Assembly (NCBI GenBank): GCA_016234525.1
Contig: JACRBK010000319.1
Span: forward strand, 1-8,715
Length of the DNA: 8,715 bases
Reading direction: 5' to 3'
From: Chloroflexota bacterium
Lineage (GTDB): Bacteria; Chloroflexota; Anaerolineae; Aggregatilineales; Aggregatilineaceae
Part shown: positions 1 through 6,324 of the stretch, piece by piece
Layout of the letters: every line of letters starts with the position of its first letter
Position numbering within the stretch: the first letter of the stretch is position 1
The notes under the pieces: generated by a model
Seen by the model: only the letters and a program-made list of their open reading frames with translations
What the model was told of the DNA's origin: nothing
Database searches by the model: none
Made by a program: the position numbers and the translations under genes

Positions 1-94
1 ACACCTGCCCTCCTTGATCCACCGCGATCACAGCATCGGCGCTGGTGCGGACCAACATTTCAAGGGCCGTATGGCTAAGAAATCGGGTTGTCAT
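1..94 (-). CDS. N-terminal fragment of a putative PAS-domain protein (cut by window edge)
   Basis: Only 31 codons are visible before the left edge. The peptide starts MTTRFLSHTALEMLV and continues with RTSADAVIAVDQGGQV. The pattern of an amphipathic helix, then S-x-D-A-V-I-x-V-D-x-x-G, is how PAS sensor domains usually begin, for example in histidine kinases, diguanylate cyclases or PAS-containing regulators. The output domain lies outside the window, so its role is unknown. The ATG overlaps the TGA of the BtuF-like gene as ATGA, and an AGGAG lies 10 bases upstream (105-109 on the plus strand) inside that gene, so translation is probably coupled. The coding start is well supported; the PAS assignment rests on a short motif and is tentative. 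Confidence 0.55.
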   Translation of the reverse strand, partial: MTTRFLSHTALEMLVRTSADAVIAVDQGGQV

Positions 95-1005
95 GGGTTT
101 GAGTCTCCTGAAAGCAGCGGCGGCAGATCACGCAGGGCATATGCGATTCGCGTGCCATGCCACGTCAATAAACTTCCGTCTACCAGATGAATCCGGTTGT
201 GCTGCGCCGCCGGAATAGCGAGCGCCATGAGACTTGCCACATCGGTTTCGGTGAAATGTACCTGCTCACTTCCCCCCCACCCATCGTGAGATAAGGGGTG
301 AAACGATACCGGCAGCAGCACGACATCCGGTTGGGCGGCGATTACATCGTCCAGCGTGACCTGCGGGTAGCGCCGGTCATGCGTAATCCCTAAAAATTCA
401 CCAGCGGGCAGCGGGTCGATCTGCTCGCGTTCGGCGAACACATTGATCCCGCCGCACACCTTGAGTATATCATGGGCGTAAGTCTCTGCATTGAAGGTGA
501 TCCAGGGATCGCGCCAGAGCGGGACAAACACTCGCAGCGGTTTTGCCGCCATCGAGGCCGCTAACGAATAATCGTAAGCGCGCTCGATCTCCCGCACGCG
601 GGGGATCATCACCGCATGATCAAACACGTCCATCAGGTTCCATAACAGGTTGAGCGCGTCGAACACACTGCGCGGTCCGGTCACCCACAGCGGGATATTC
701 GCCTCGCGTAAGGCATCCATATCTTCGCGGCGGTTTTCTTCATCATTGACCAAGACCAGATCGGGTTTTAAGGCGATGATCTGGCGGATGTCCGGGTTTT
801 GTGACGCCCCGATTCGCCGTAATGCTCCTACTTTTTCCGGTGGTCGCGTACAGTCGTCGGTGATCGCGACCAACCGGAGCCCCAGGTCCAGGTCAAACAG
901 CGCTTCGGTCAGGCTTGGCACAAGCGATATAACACGCTGCGGCGCAGTTTGCACCGGCCATTCCATGCGGCTGTAATATTTCTGGGGCGCGGGTTGATCG
1001 TCCAT
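91..1005 (-). CDS. BtuF/TroA-like helical-backbone receptor without signal peptide (PF01497-type)
   Basis: This 304-residue protein has the fold signature of class III periplasmic binding proteins that bind cobalamin, haem or iron-siderophores. The N-lobe holds RVISLVPSLTEALFDL (24-39), a VGALRRIG segment (59-66), and DIRQIIALKPDLVLV (72-86). The C-lobe holds PLWRDPWITF (162-171), an HDILKVCGGINVF helix (178-190), YPQVTLDDVIAAQPDVVLL (213-231), and the terminal RIHLVDGSLLTWHGTR (271-286). Unlike true BtuF, the N-terminus (MDDQPAPQKYYSRMEW) is polar and charged, with no signal peptide or lipobox, so the protein is probably cytoplasmic. No ABC permease or ATPase partner is next to it. The start ATG lies five bases after the purA stop, with only a weak CGGAT ribosome site; Met14 is an alternative start. 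The fold is confident; the ligand and role are not known. Sensing or chaperoning a metal or corrinoid is inference. Confidence 0.82.
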   Translation of the reverse strand: MDDQPAPQKYYSRMEWPVQTAPQRVISLVPSLTEALFDLDLGLRLVAITDDCTRPPEKVGALRRIGASQNPDIRQIIALKPDLVLVNDEENRREDMDALREANIPLWVTGPRSVFDALNLLWNLMDVFDHAVMIPRVREIERAYDYSLAASMAAKPLRVFVPLWRDPWITFNAETYAHDILKVCGGINVFAEREQIDPLPAGEFLGITHDRRYPQVTLDDVIAAQPDVVLLPVSFHPLSHDGWGGSEQVHFTETDVASLMALAIPAAQHNRIHLVDGSLLTWHGTRIAYALRDLPPLLSGDSNP

Positions 1006-1010
1006 AAGAA

Positions 1011-2288
1011 TTATCCGTACACTGCCTGATCGCGCTCTGGCCCGACGCTGATCATGGTGATCGGCAGGCCGGTCAGATCGCGGACATGCTCGACATACCG
1101 GCGGGCGTTCTGTGGCAGATCAGCCAGACGGCGCGCCGAAGAAATGTCAATTTTCCAACCGGGCAGTGTCTCGTACACCGGCTGGACGCGCGCTATTGCG
1201 GCAGTGTCCAGCGGCATCTGTGTGATCCGCCGTCCGTCCAGTTCATAGGCGACCGCGATCTTGATCTCGTCCAGATCGCTCAACACATCGAGTTTGGTCA
1301 GCACCAGTTCGGTCAGGCCGTTGACACGCCGGGCGTAATGCAAAATCACCACGTCCAGCCAGCCGCAGCGGCGCGGACGCCCGGTGGTGGTCCCGAATTC
1401 GGCCCCGGCTGTGCGAATGCGATCCCCGGTATCGTCCAACAGTTCGGTAGGGAACGGCCCATTACCTACCCGCGTAGAATAGGCTTTCGCCACCCCGACA
1501 ACACGATCTACATAATGCGGCCCGAAACCCAGCCCGGTCAGCGCGCCCCCGGCAACCGCCGAAGAACTGGTTAAATAGGGATAATGCCCGTGATCCAGGT
1601 CGAGCAGGGTTCCCTGCGCGCCTTCACACAATACACGCTGCCCGACCTCTAACATTTCGTTGATCGAGTGCGATGTTTCCGACAGATAAGGCGCGAGTCT
1701 CTGTGCAGCATTACAAGCCTGTGCCGCGATTTCATCGGTGGGCATGGCTTCAAGGCCATAATAATTGACCAGGAGTTTGTTCGCCTGTTTGACCGAAGCC
1801 AATACTTTATCGGCAAACGTTTCAGGATCAGCCATTTCGCCGGTCAGCAGGCCGGTGCGGGCAGATTTATCCTGGTAGGCCGGGCCGATCCCGCGCCGTG
1901 TTGTGCCGATGGATTCGCCGCCGCGCGCGCGTTCTTCGGCCCCATCGAGTTCCATATGAGCCGGGGTGATGATGTGCGCCCGTGTGCTGATCTGAATCCG
2001 TTGGGGCGAGATGTCCACGCCCTGCCCGGCCAGCATATCGAGTTCTTGCACCAGCCGGGTGGGGTTGATCACCATGCCGCTGCCCAAAATGCACCGGACA
2101 TGCGGCTGCACAATCCCAGAGGGAGTCAGGTGCAGCTTAAATTGTTTTTCGCCCACCATCACCGTATGCCCGGCGTTATCGCCCCCCGCATACCGCGCCA
2201 TCGCATACGAATCACGCGCCAGCCAATCGGCGACGCGGCCTTTACCTTCGTCGCCCCACTGCGCGCCGATCAAAATTGTTGCAGGCAT
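1011..2288 (-). CDS. purA: adenylosuccinate synthetase
   Basis: PurA joins IMP and aspartate using GTP to form adenylosuccinate, the first committed step from IMP to AMP, in the cytoplasm. The 425-residue length is normal for the family. The P-loop WGDEGKGR (11-18) contains the catalytic Asp13, and GDNAGHTV (37-44) contains catalytic His41. IMP-binding segments follow: SIGTTRRGIGPAYQDK (126-141) and CEGAQGTLLDLDHG (221-234). The aspartate loop GTTTGRPRR is at 299-307. The guanine-binding TKLDVLSD (331-338) and the terminal SVGPERDQAV (414-423) are also intact; the usual Gly in SVGPGRDQ is Glu here. The ATG is well placed: a strong AGAGGAG site (2299-2305 on the plus strand) lies 10 bases upstream inside the end of the preceding gene, and only three bases separate that gene's stop from this start. 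Identification is firm. Confidence 0.98.
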   Translation of the reverse strand: MPATILIGAQWGDEGKGRVADWLARDSYAMARYAGGDNAGHTVMVGEKQFKLHLTPSGIVQPHVRCILGSGMVINPTRLVQELDMLAGQGVDISPQRIQISTRAHIITPAHMELDGAEERARGGESIGTTRRGIGPAYQDKSARTGLLTGEMADPETFADKVLASVKQANKLLVNYYGLEAMPTDEIAAQACNAAQRLAPYLSETSHSINEMLEVGQRVLCEGAQGTLLDLDHGHYPYLTSSSAVAGGALTGLGFGPHYVDRVVGVAKAYSTRVGNGPFPTELLDDTGDRIRTAGAEFGTTTGRPRRCGWLDVVILHYARRVNGLTELVLTKLDVLSDLDEIKIAVAYELDGRRITQMPLDTAAIARVQPVYETLPGWKIDISSARRLADLPQNARRYVEHVRDLTGLPITMISVGPERDQAVYG

Positions 2289-2291
2289 GAT

Positions 2292-2987
2292 TTACTCGCT
2301 CCTCTTAAGCACCTTTTTAGGGGTGGGGCTAAATACCTGGCTGAGCGTGACTGTAATCGCTGCCGCATTGCCCCACACTTCAACCTCATTACCCGGCCCG
2401 AACGCCAGCGCCGATCCCGGCCCTAAGCCCAGCCCATAGCCGTTTTCAGTCTTCTGCACACACTCGCGCAGCCGTTCGGCTTGATCGGCGGTATAACCGG
2501 GCAGAATAAAGGATTGGGCCAGCCAGTTAAACCCGGCGATCATCGCGCCGCTTTCGAGCAGGTAGGCCCCGAATAACGCGGCGCTCTCGCCGATGACATA
2601 GACCGTCGCCCCGCGCAAAAAAGCATCTTCTATGCCGCGTATCGCGGTGCCCATTAGTCCCTGGCGCAAGATTTCGCGCTGCGCGCCATCCCCCACGATA
2701 ATCAAGCCGGCCTCGGTAAGCTGCCGGAATAAAAGATCGTCTTCTTCAGTCAGGATGTCGACCAGGTAGCCAGTGCGCGATCCCAGATCGCGCAGAAAGT
2801 CCATGTGGCGATCAGCGGCTTCGATGTCGCTGGCAGCCCAGATATAAGCCAGCGGTCCTTGAGACAGGGTATGGCCCAACATTGAAGCTTCGATGTTTTG
2901 CACATCTTCCGCTTCGGTTGGCCCCCCGCCCGATAACACCAGCCAGCCGTTTCCGGGCCGCCACCGAAATAATTTCACCTGTGGCAT
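2292..2987 (-). CDS. cyanophycinase / peptidase S51-fold protein, probably non-catalytic
   Basis: This 231-residue protein matches the class I amidotransferase-like fold of peptidase family S51 (dipeptidase E, cyanophycinase). It has a first strand with GWLVLSGGGP (14-23), LIIVGDGAQREIL (95-107) where cyanophycinases have a G-G-x-Q segment, a nucleophile elbow VIGESAALFGAYL (131-143) with Ser135, and a C-terminal GYGLGLGPGSAL (183-194) followed by EVEVWGNAAAITV (201-213), the usual end of the domain. In active members a D-x-H-F segment supplies the catalytic His about 25 residues after the Ser; here the equivalent reads AQSF (157-160), so the His appears to be replaced by Ser. The family is known; loss of activity is inference. 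The start has a GAGGG-containing ribosome site about 12 bases upstream. It lies 39 bases after the M20 gene and three bases before purA. Confidence 0.78.
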   Translation of the reverse strand: MPQVKLFRWRPGNGWLVLSGGGPTEAEDVQNIEASMLGHTLSQGPLAYIWAASDIEAADRHMDFLRDLGSRTGYLVDILTEEDDLLFRQLTEAGLIIVGDGAQREILRQGLMGTAIRGIEDAFLRGATVYVIGESAALFGAYLLESGAMIAGFNWLAQSFILPGYTADQAERLRECVQKTENGYGLGLGPGSALAFGPGNEVEVWGNAAAITVTLSQVFSPTPKKVLKRSE

Positions 2988-3026
2988 GGTCTGTTTGCGC
3001 CCTCGACCTTTCGTTATGCTTGTAGT

Positions 3027-4202
3027 TTATTCGGGTAAGACATAAGACGCCACTGCCGACACCAAAAGATCAACGGCCAGCGGAATCGCGGCCTCATCGA
3101 AATCGAAGCGGGGGTGGTGGTGCGGATAATCTAACCCGCGCGCGGGGTTCGCCGCACCCACAAAAAAGAACGTTCCCGGTATGGCGTCCAAAAAGTAGGA
3201 CATATCTTCGGCGGCCATCGTTCTGAAGTCAGTGATCAGGTTGATCTGCGGCGCGACCTGGGCAAACACTTTTTTCAGTTGGGCGTTGACTTCGGGGGCG
3301 TTGATGAGCGGCAGAGTGAGCTGCGCGACATGAACTTCGGCCTGGCAGCCCAACGCCGCCGCGATTCCCTCCGTGATCTCACGGGTACGCTGCGACAGTA
3401 ATTCTAGCACTTCAGATCGGAAGGCGCGCACGGTGCCGCGCAGATGCGCAGTGGGGGGAATGACATTAAACGAGTCCCCCGCTTTAAATTCGGTGATCGA
3501 GACCACACCCACCTCAGTAGGCCGGACATTACGGCTGACGATGGTTTGCAGCGCGCTGACAATCTGGCTGGCGGCCACGATTGGATCGTGGGCTTCGTGA
3601 GGCAGCGCGCCATGCCCGCCGCGCCCGGTAATGTGGATCGTGATATCTCCCGCCGCCGCCATCATCGGGCCATCGATCAGCGCCACCGAGCCTACTAACT
3701 GTTCGTTCCACAGGTGCAGACCGAGCGCGACATCGGGAACCGGATCGTGCAGCACACCATCGAGGATCATAAGTTCGGCCCCGCGCCCGATTTCCTCGGC
3801 GGGCTGAAAGACAAATTTCACCCGCCCGGCGAGTTTTGAGCGGTGGGCGCTGAGCAGTTCGGCCACCGCCAGCCCGACAGCGGTATGGCCATCGTGGCCG
3901 CAGGCGTGCATCTTGCCCGGCGTTTGTGAGGCGTAATCGGTGGTATTTTCTTCGTGAATGGGTAGCGCATCCATATCGGCGCGCACCAGGACAGTAGGGC
4001 CGTCGGAATCCCCTTCGAGCAGGCCGACCACGCCGCTCTGGCCGATTCCGGTCTGGACTTCCAGCCCCAGGCGCGTCAGTTCAGCGGCGACAAGTCCGGC
4101 GGTGCGCGGCAGGTCAAAGCCTAGTTCTGGATGGCGGTGTAAGTCGCGGCGGCAGGCGATCCAGGCGTCCTGGCGGGCATGGATTTGGGGCTTAAAGTCC
4201 AT
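3027..4202 (-). CDS. M20 family metallo-amidohydrolase (aminoacylase / hippurate hydrolase-like)
   Basis: This is a cytoplasmic di-metal amidohydrolase of 391 residues, the usual length for the M20D group, which removes acyl groups from N-acyl amino acids or related amides. The N-terminal RRDLHRHPELGF (18-29) is the family signature. Metal-site motifs are VRADMDALP (73-81), MHACGHDGHT (98-107) with Cys101 and His103, FQPAEEIGRGA (132-142) with Glu136 as likely base and Glu137 as ligand, GLHLW with His163, and the C-terminal YPHHHPRFD (359-367). The central dimerisation domain includes GRGGHGALPHEAHDP (193-207), with the conserved His of that domain. All catalytic residues appear intact. The ATG is preceded by an AAAGAGAG ribosome site five bases away. 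The gene follows the PIG-L deacetylase by 67 bases. The exact substrate cannot be read from the sequence. Confidence 0.93.
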   Translation of the reverse strand: MDFKPQIHARQDAWIACRRDLHRHPELGFDLPRTAGLVAAELTRLGLEVQTGIGQSGVVGLLEGDSDGPTVLVRADMDALPIHEENTTDYASQTPGKMHACGHDGHTAVGLAVAELLSAHRSKLAGRVKFVFQPAEEIGRGAELMILDGVLHDPVPDVALGLHLWNEQLVGSVALIDGPMMAAAGDITIHITGRGGHGALPHEAHDPIVAASQIVSALQTIVSRNVRPTEVGVVSITEFKAGDSFNVIPPTAHLRGTVRAFRSEVLELLSQRTREITEGIAAALGCQAEVHVAQLTLPLINAPEVNAQLKKVFAQVAPQINLITDFRTMAAEDMSYFLDAIPGTFFFVGAANPARGLDYPHHHPRFDFDEAAIPLAVDLLVSAVASYVLPE

Positions 4203-4227
4203 AAAAACTCTCTTTCATGGCAACCAT

Positions 4228-4253
4228 TTCCCTCCCCATCAGCGGGGAGGGAA
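4228..4253. repeat. GC-rich palindrome, REP-like, between the PIG-L and M20 genes
   Basis: A perfect 10-base inverted repeat, TTCCCTCCCC (4228-4237) and GGGGAGGGAA (4244-4253), encloses the 6-base loop ATCAGC. With one bulged T the pairing extends to CATT/AATG. It fills part of the 67-base gap between the stop of the deacetylase and the start of the amidohydrolase. Neither strand has a T-run after the stem, so it is not a classical intrinsic terminator. Its form resembles repetitive extragenic palindromes; as RNA it could stabilise the 3' end of the upstream message or lower downstream expression. Whether it recurs in the genome cannot be seen here. Confidence 0.7.
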
Positions 4254-4269
4254 TGACAGTGGGGTGATT

Positions 4270-4992
4270 TTATCGCAAATAAAATACCCGGAAGGCTTCA
4301 GTATAACGCGGGCCATCTAACACAAATTCGCGGTCAACATTCTCGCGCTGGCGGCGAGCCATTTCGTCCATATCGGCGATCTGGCTTTTATGCTCGTACA
4401 GGGCCGCGATTTTGGTTTCAAGGTAAGCGGTCACGTCGACCTTAACATCCGGTTGGGGGGTGCCGCACAGGTAGACCTGCTGGACCTTGTGCGGGGCCAG
4501 CCCTTCCTGGCGGTAATGTTCGGCAAACGACAGGTGATCGCGCGCCGCAGGAAAAACAGCGTCTAGCGCCGCGTCACCAATCGCCCGGTGATCAGGGTGG
4601 TTGATATAGTTTGATCCGTACCAGCGCGCCGTTGGATCGTTCGTGACCACAATATCCGGCTGTTTTAGACGGATCATGCGGGTAAGATGGCGGCGCAGAT
4701 CGAGCGTGGGCTGGAGTTCGCCATCGGGATAGCGTAAAAAGACGACCTCTTGGACTCCCAACCGGGTCGCCGCGGCGCGTTCTTCGGCCTCGCGGATTGG
4801 GACTAACTTTTCTGAAGTCATACCCAGGTCGCCAGAGCCTTTGTCGCCGCTGGTCGCCAGCACAAACGTGATTTGTTTGCCTTCGGCGGCCCAACGAGCA
4901 AAGGTTCCTCCACAAAAAAATTCAGGATCATCCGGGTGGGCAAAAATGCCCATCACCCGGTTCAGGTCGTTTGATTCGTGATCAGGACTCAT
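4270..4992 (-). CDS. PIG-L / LmbE family zinc-dependent N-deacetylase
   Basis: This family removes acetyl groups from N-acetylglucosamine-type amino sugars, for example in mycothiol and bacillithiol biosynthesis (MshB, BshB). The 240-residue protein has the zinc motif AHPDD (18-22), with His19 and Asp22 as ligands and Asp21 as probable base, and the third ligand His135 in NHPDHR (131-136). The family segments FCGGTFARWAAEG (26-38), a Gly-rich TSGDKGSGD (47-55), REAEERAAATRLGV (67-80) and YPDGEL (88-93) are also present. I start it at 4992 rather than the longest frame at 5124: the extra 44 residues lie inside the PSP1 gene and precede the conserved domain. With this start it overlaps the PSP1 gene by 11 bases, implying translational coupling; no strong ribosome site is visible. 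The substrate is unknown, and no bshA or bshC is nearby to support a thiol pathway. Confidence 0.9.
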   Translation of the reverse strand: MSPDHESNDLNRVMGIFAHPDDPEFFCGGTFARWAAEGKQITFVLATSGDKGSGDLGMTSEKLVPIREAEERAAATRLGVQEVVFLRYPDGELQPTLDLRRHLTRMIRLKQPDIVVTNDPTARWYGSNYINHPDHRAIGDAALDAVFPAARDHLSFAEHYRQEGLAPHKVQQVYLCGTPQPDVKVDVTAYLETKIAALYEHKSQIADMDEMARRQRENVDREFVLDGPRYTEAFRVFYLR

Positions 4993-6136
4993 GGCTCGTG
5001 TCTGGTTTTCCCTTACGTTTATTCTGCGAACGCGAATGATGTGATTTGCCGTGACCGGACTTGCCCCGGCGCGGTTTACGTTGTTCGGGTTGAGCTGGGG
5101 GCGGGCTGCTGCCTTCAGGCTCATCCGGTTCGGTTTCGTTTTCCAGATCGAGCAGCGGGTAGTGTGTCAGGACGGTGTCTTGAGCATCGAGGGTTTCATC
5201 GCTGCTTTCTTCAGCCGGGGCGTGTTTGCCGCAGTCGCATCCGCCGTTTTCGTCTTTAGCGCAGCCAGCTTCTGACTTGCTTTTCAACGCTTCCCACTCT
5301 TCCAGCGGGATCAACTGCTCGCGTTCAACGACGTGCATCGTATCACCTACCAGCACCGTCACCGCGTCGCGCAAAGGATGTACATCGATCACCTTGCCTT
5401 CGCCGTGCGGTGTGCCGACGCGCTTATTCCGTTTGGGCAGTTCTTTACGCGCATCGACATACTGTTCGTATTCGTAGATCAGGCAGCAGCGCAGCCGCCC
5501 ACACATACCGGTGATCTCAGAGGGATTCAGCGAAATGCCCTGTGCTTTCGCCATCTTGATCGAGATCGGGCTGAAATCGGTGAGGAACGTGCTGCAACAC
5601 CGTTCGATGCCGCAGGCTCCCAGCCCACCCAGATATTTCGCAATATCACGCGGGCCGATCTGCCGCAGTTCGATTTTGGCTTTAAAATTCCGTTGTAATG
5701 CTGTGCGCAGCCGGGTTGTGTTGAGCTTATCTTCGGCGCTGAACATCAGGGTAAGCAGGCTGCCATCGAAGTTGTATTCGACGGCGATAAATTTTGTCCC
5801 TTCATACCCACCCAGTTCATCCGCTTTTTCGCGGCAAGCGATCAAGGTTTCGGTCTCGCGCCCCTTCCAGAGTTTCTGACTCATCAGGTCAGTGGGCGTC
5901 GCCTTGCGTACAATGGGTTTATAGTCGCGCGGGCCGTCGTCTTGACCTGCCGCAACCATATTCATTACCTGGCCCAGATGAGCGCCGCGTGCTGTCTCGA
6001 CAATGACGTAATCGCCGATCATCAAATCGGGCAGATGGTCAAAGCTGAAATGATAGACCTTGCCGACTTCGAAAAATCGCACACCAGCAACCAAACTGGG
6101 GGCAGTAGTTGGTTGATCTTCGGTGAATGTTGTCAT
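4982..6136 (-). CDS. PSP1 domain protein, RicT/YaaT-like
   Basis: The 384-residue protein carries a PSP1 domain like Bacillus subtilis RicT (YaaT), which with RicA and RicF forms an iron-sulfur complex that modulates RNase Y processing and phosphorelay signalling. N-terminal strands include VRFFEVGKVYHF (19-30) and VIVETARGAHLGQV (44-57). The core has the diagnostic cysteine motifs GACGIERCCSTFL (173-185; Cys175, 180, 181) and GMCGRLRCCLIYEYEQY (210-226; Cys212, 217, 218), then RVGTPHGEGKVIDVHP (239-254). After about residue 290 comes a less conserved tail with three more cysteines (292, 300, 302), an acidic stretch and a strongly basic Lys/Arg/His/Ser end (353-377). The ATG has a good GGAAGG ribosome site six bases upstream (6143-6148). 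It is the first gene of the minus-strand cluster. No RicA/RicF partner or DNA polymerase subunit gene, a common PSP1 neighbour, is in view. Confidence 0.92.
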   Translation of the reverse strand: MTTFTEDQPTTAPSLVAGVRFFEVGKVYHFSFDHLPDLMIGDYVIVETARGAHLGQVMNMVAAGQDDGPRDYKPIVRKATPTDLMSQKLWKGRETETLIACREKADELGGYEGTKFIAVEYNFDGSLLTLMFSAEDKLNTTRLRTALQRNFKAKIELRQIGPRDIAKYLGGLGACGIERCCSTFLTDFSPISIKMAKAQGISLNPSEITGMCGRLRCCLIYEYEQYVDARKELPKRNKRVGTPHGEGKVIDVHPLRDAVTVLVGDTMHVVEREQLIPLEEWEALKSKSEAGCAKDENGGCDCGKHAPAEESSDETLDAQDTVLTHYPLLDLENETEPDEPEGSSPPPAQPEQRKPRRGKSGHGKSHHSRSQNKRKGKPDTSHES

Positions 6137-6167
6137 GATTTGCCTTCCAAATTCGGTCTTTTTTGTT

Positions 6168-6189
6168 CCGGTTGAATAGACTCAACCGG
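6168..6189. promoter_or_regulatory. perfect 8-bp dyad at the predicted start of the minus-strand transcript
   Basis: CCGGTTGA (6168-6175) and TCAACCGG (6182-6189) are perfect inverted repeats around the six bases ATAGAC. The dyad begins about six bases downstream of the -10 box of the predicted minus promoter, so it covers the expected +1 and the first 20 or so transcribed bases. It could be an operator for a dimeric regulator or, in the RNA, a 5'-terminal hairpin. No T-run follows on either strand in the right place for a terminator. The repeat is seen directly; the function is inferred. Confidence 0.6.
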
Positions 6190-6194
6190 GATCA

Positions 6195-6223
6195 ACTATA
6201 AAGGATGAACAGAGGGTTTGCAA
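6195..6223 (-). promoter_or_regulatory. predicted sigma-70-type promoter of the PSP1-led cluster
   Basis: Read on the minus strand, TTGCAA (6218-6223) lies 17 bases before TATAGT (6195-6200), giving a 4/6 match at -35, a 5/6 match at -10 and ideal spacing. Transcription would begin near 6188, leaving a leader of about 50 bases before the PSP1 ATG. A perfect TTGACA lies further upstream (6229-6234) but 28 bases from the same -10 box, so it is not used in this model. Prediction from consensus only. Confidence 0.5.
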
Positions 6224-6244
6224 CAGGTTGTCAATAACAGAATG

Positions 6245-6273
6245 TTGAATTGCCTAACGTGGCGCGGTACTAT
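6245..6273 (+). promoter_or_regulatory. predicted promoter of the LysM/M23 peptidase gene
   Basis: TTGAAT (6245-6250), a 17-base spacer and TACTAT (6268-6273) match the sigma-70 consensus 4/6 at each box. Transcription would begin near 6280, about 45 bases before the preferred ATG at 6325. This fits the ATG start and would be incompatible with the TTG start at 6250. Another possible pair, TTGAAT (6172) with TATAAA (6197), has a 19-base spacer and is less likely. Confidence 0.4.
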
Positions 6274-6309
6274 TCCGCCCCTGATGGTTTGTTACGTTGG
6301 ACGGGGGGT

Positions 6310-6314
6310 AGGAG
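6310..6314 (+). promoter_or_regulatory. ribosome binding site deciding the M23 peptidase start
   Basis: AGGAG lies 10 bases before the ATG at 6325. The longer in-frame start, a TTG at 6250, has no purine-rich site before it and would add 25 residues unlike a signal sequence. The nearer ATG at 6317 is out of frame. The 6325 start puts a charged N-terminus directly before the membrane segment, as expected. Confidence 0.6.
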
Positions 6315-6324
6315 TAATGGTTGT

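Noticed and set aside
1668..2426. Long plus-strand open frame opposite purA
   Set aside because: It is a shadow of the firmly identified purA on the other strand, crosses the gene boundary and shows no recognisable domain.
4228..4253. Palindrome as an intrinsic terminator
   Set aside because: No T-run follows the stem on either strand, and the downstream gene continues in the same direction.
4914..4920. Run of seven A (T7 in the coding strand) in the PIG-L gene as a frameshift or slippage site
   Set aside because: It encodes the normal family sequence EFFCGG in frame, with no sign of disruption.
4270..4992. Assignment of the deacetylase as bacillithiol BshB
   Set aside because: The zinc motifs are shared by the whole PIG-L family and no other bacillithiol gene is present, so only the family is claimed.
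4993..5124. Longer start for the PIG-L gene
   Set aside because: It lies entirely within the PSP1 gene in another frame, precedes the conserved AHPDD region and has no family-like sequence; the ATG at 4992 gives a normal length and a short overlap.
6229..6234. Perfect TTGACA on the minus strand as the -35 box of the PSP1 promoter
   Set aside because: The only good -10 box is 28 bases away; TTGCAA at 6218-6223 has the right 17-base spacing.
6250..6324. TTG start for the LysM/M23 gene
   Set aside because: It has no ribosome site and would overlap the best-predicted promoter; AGGAG before the ATG at 6325 fits better.
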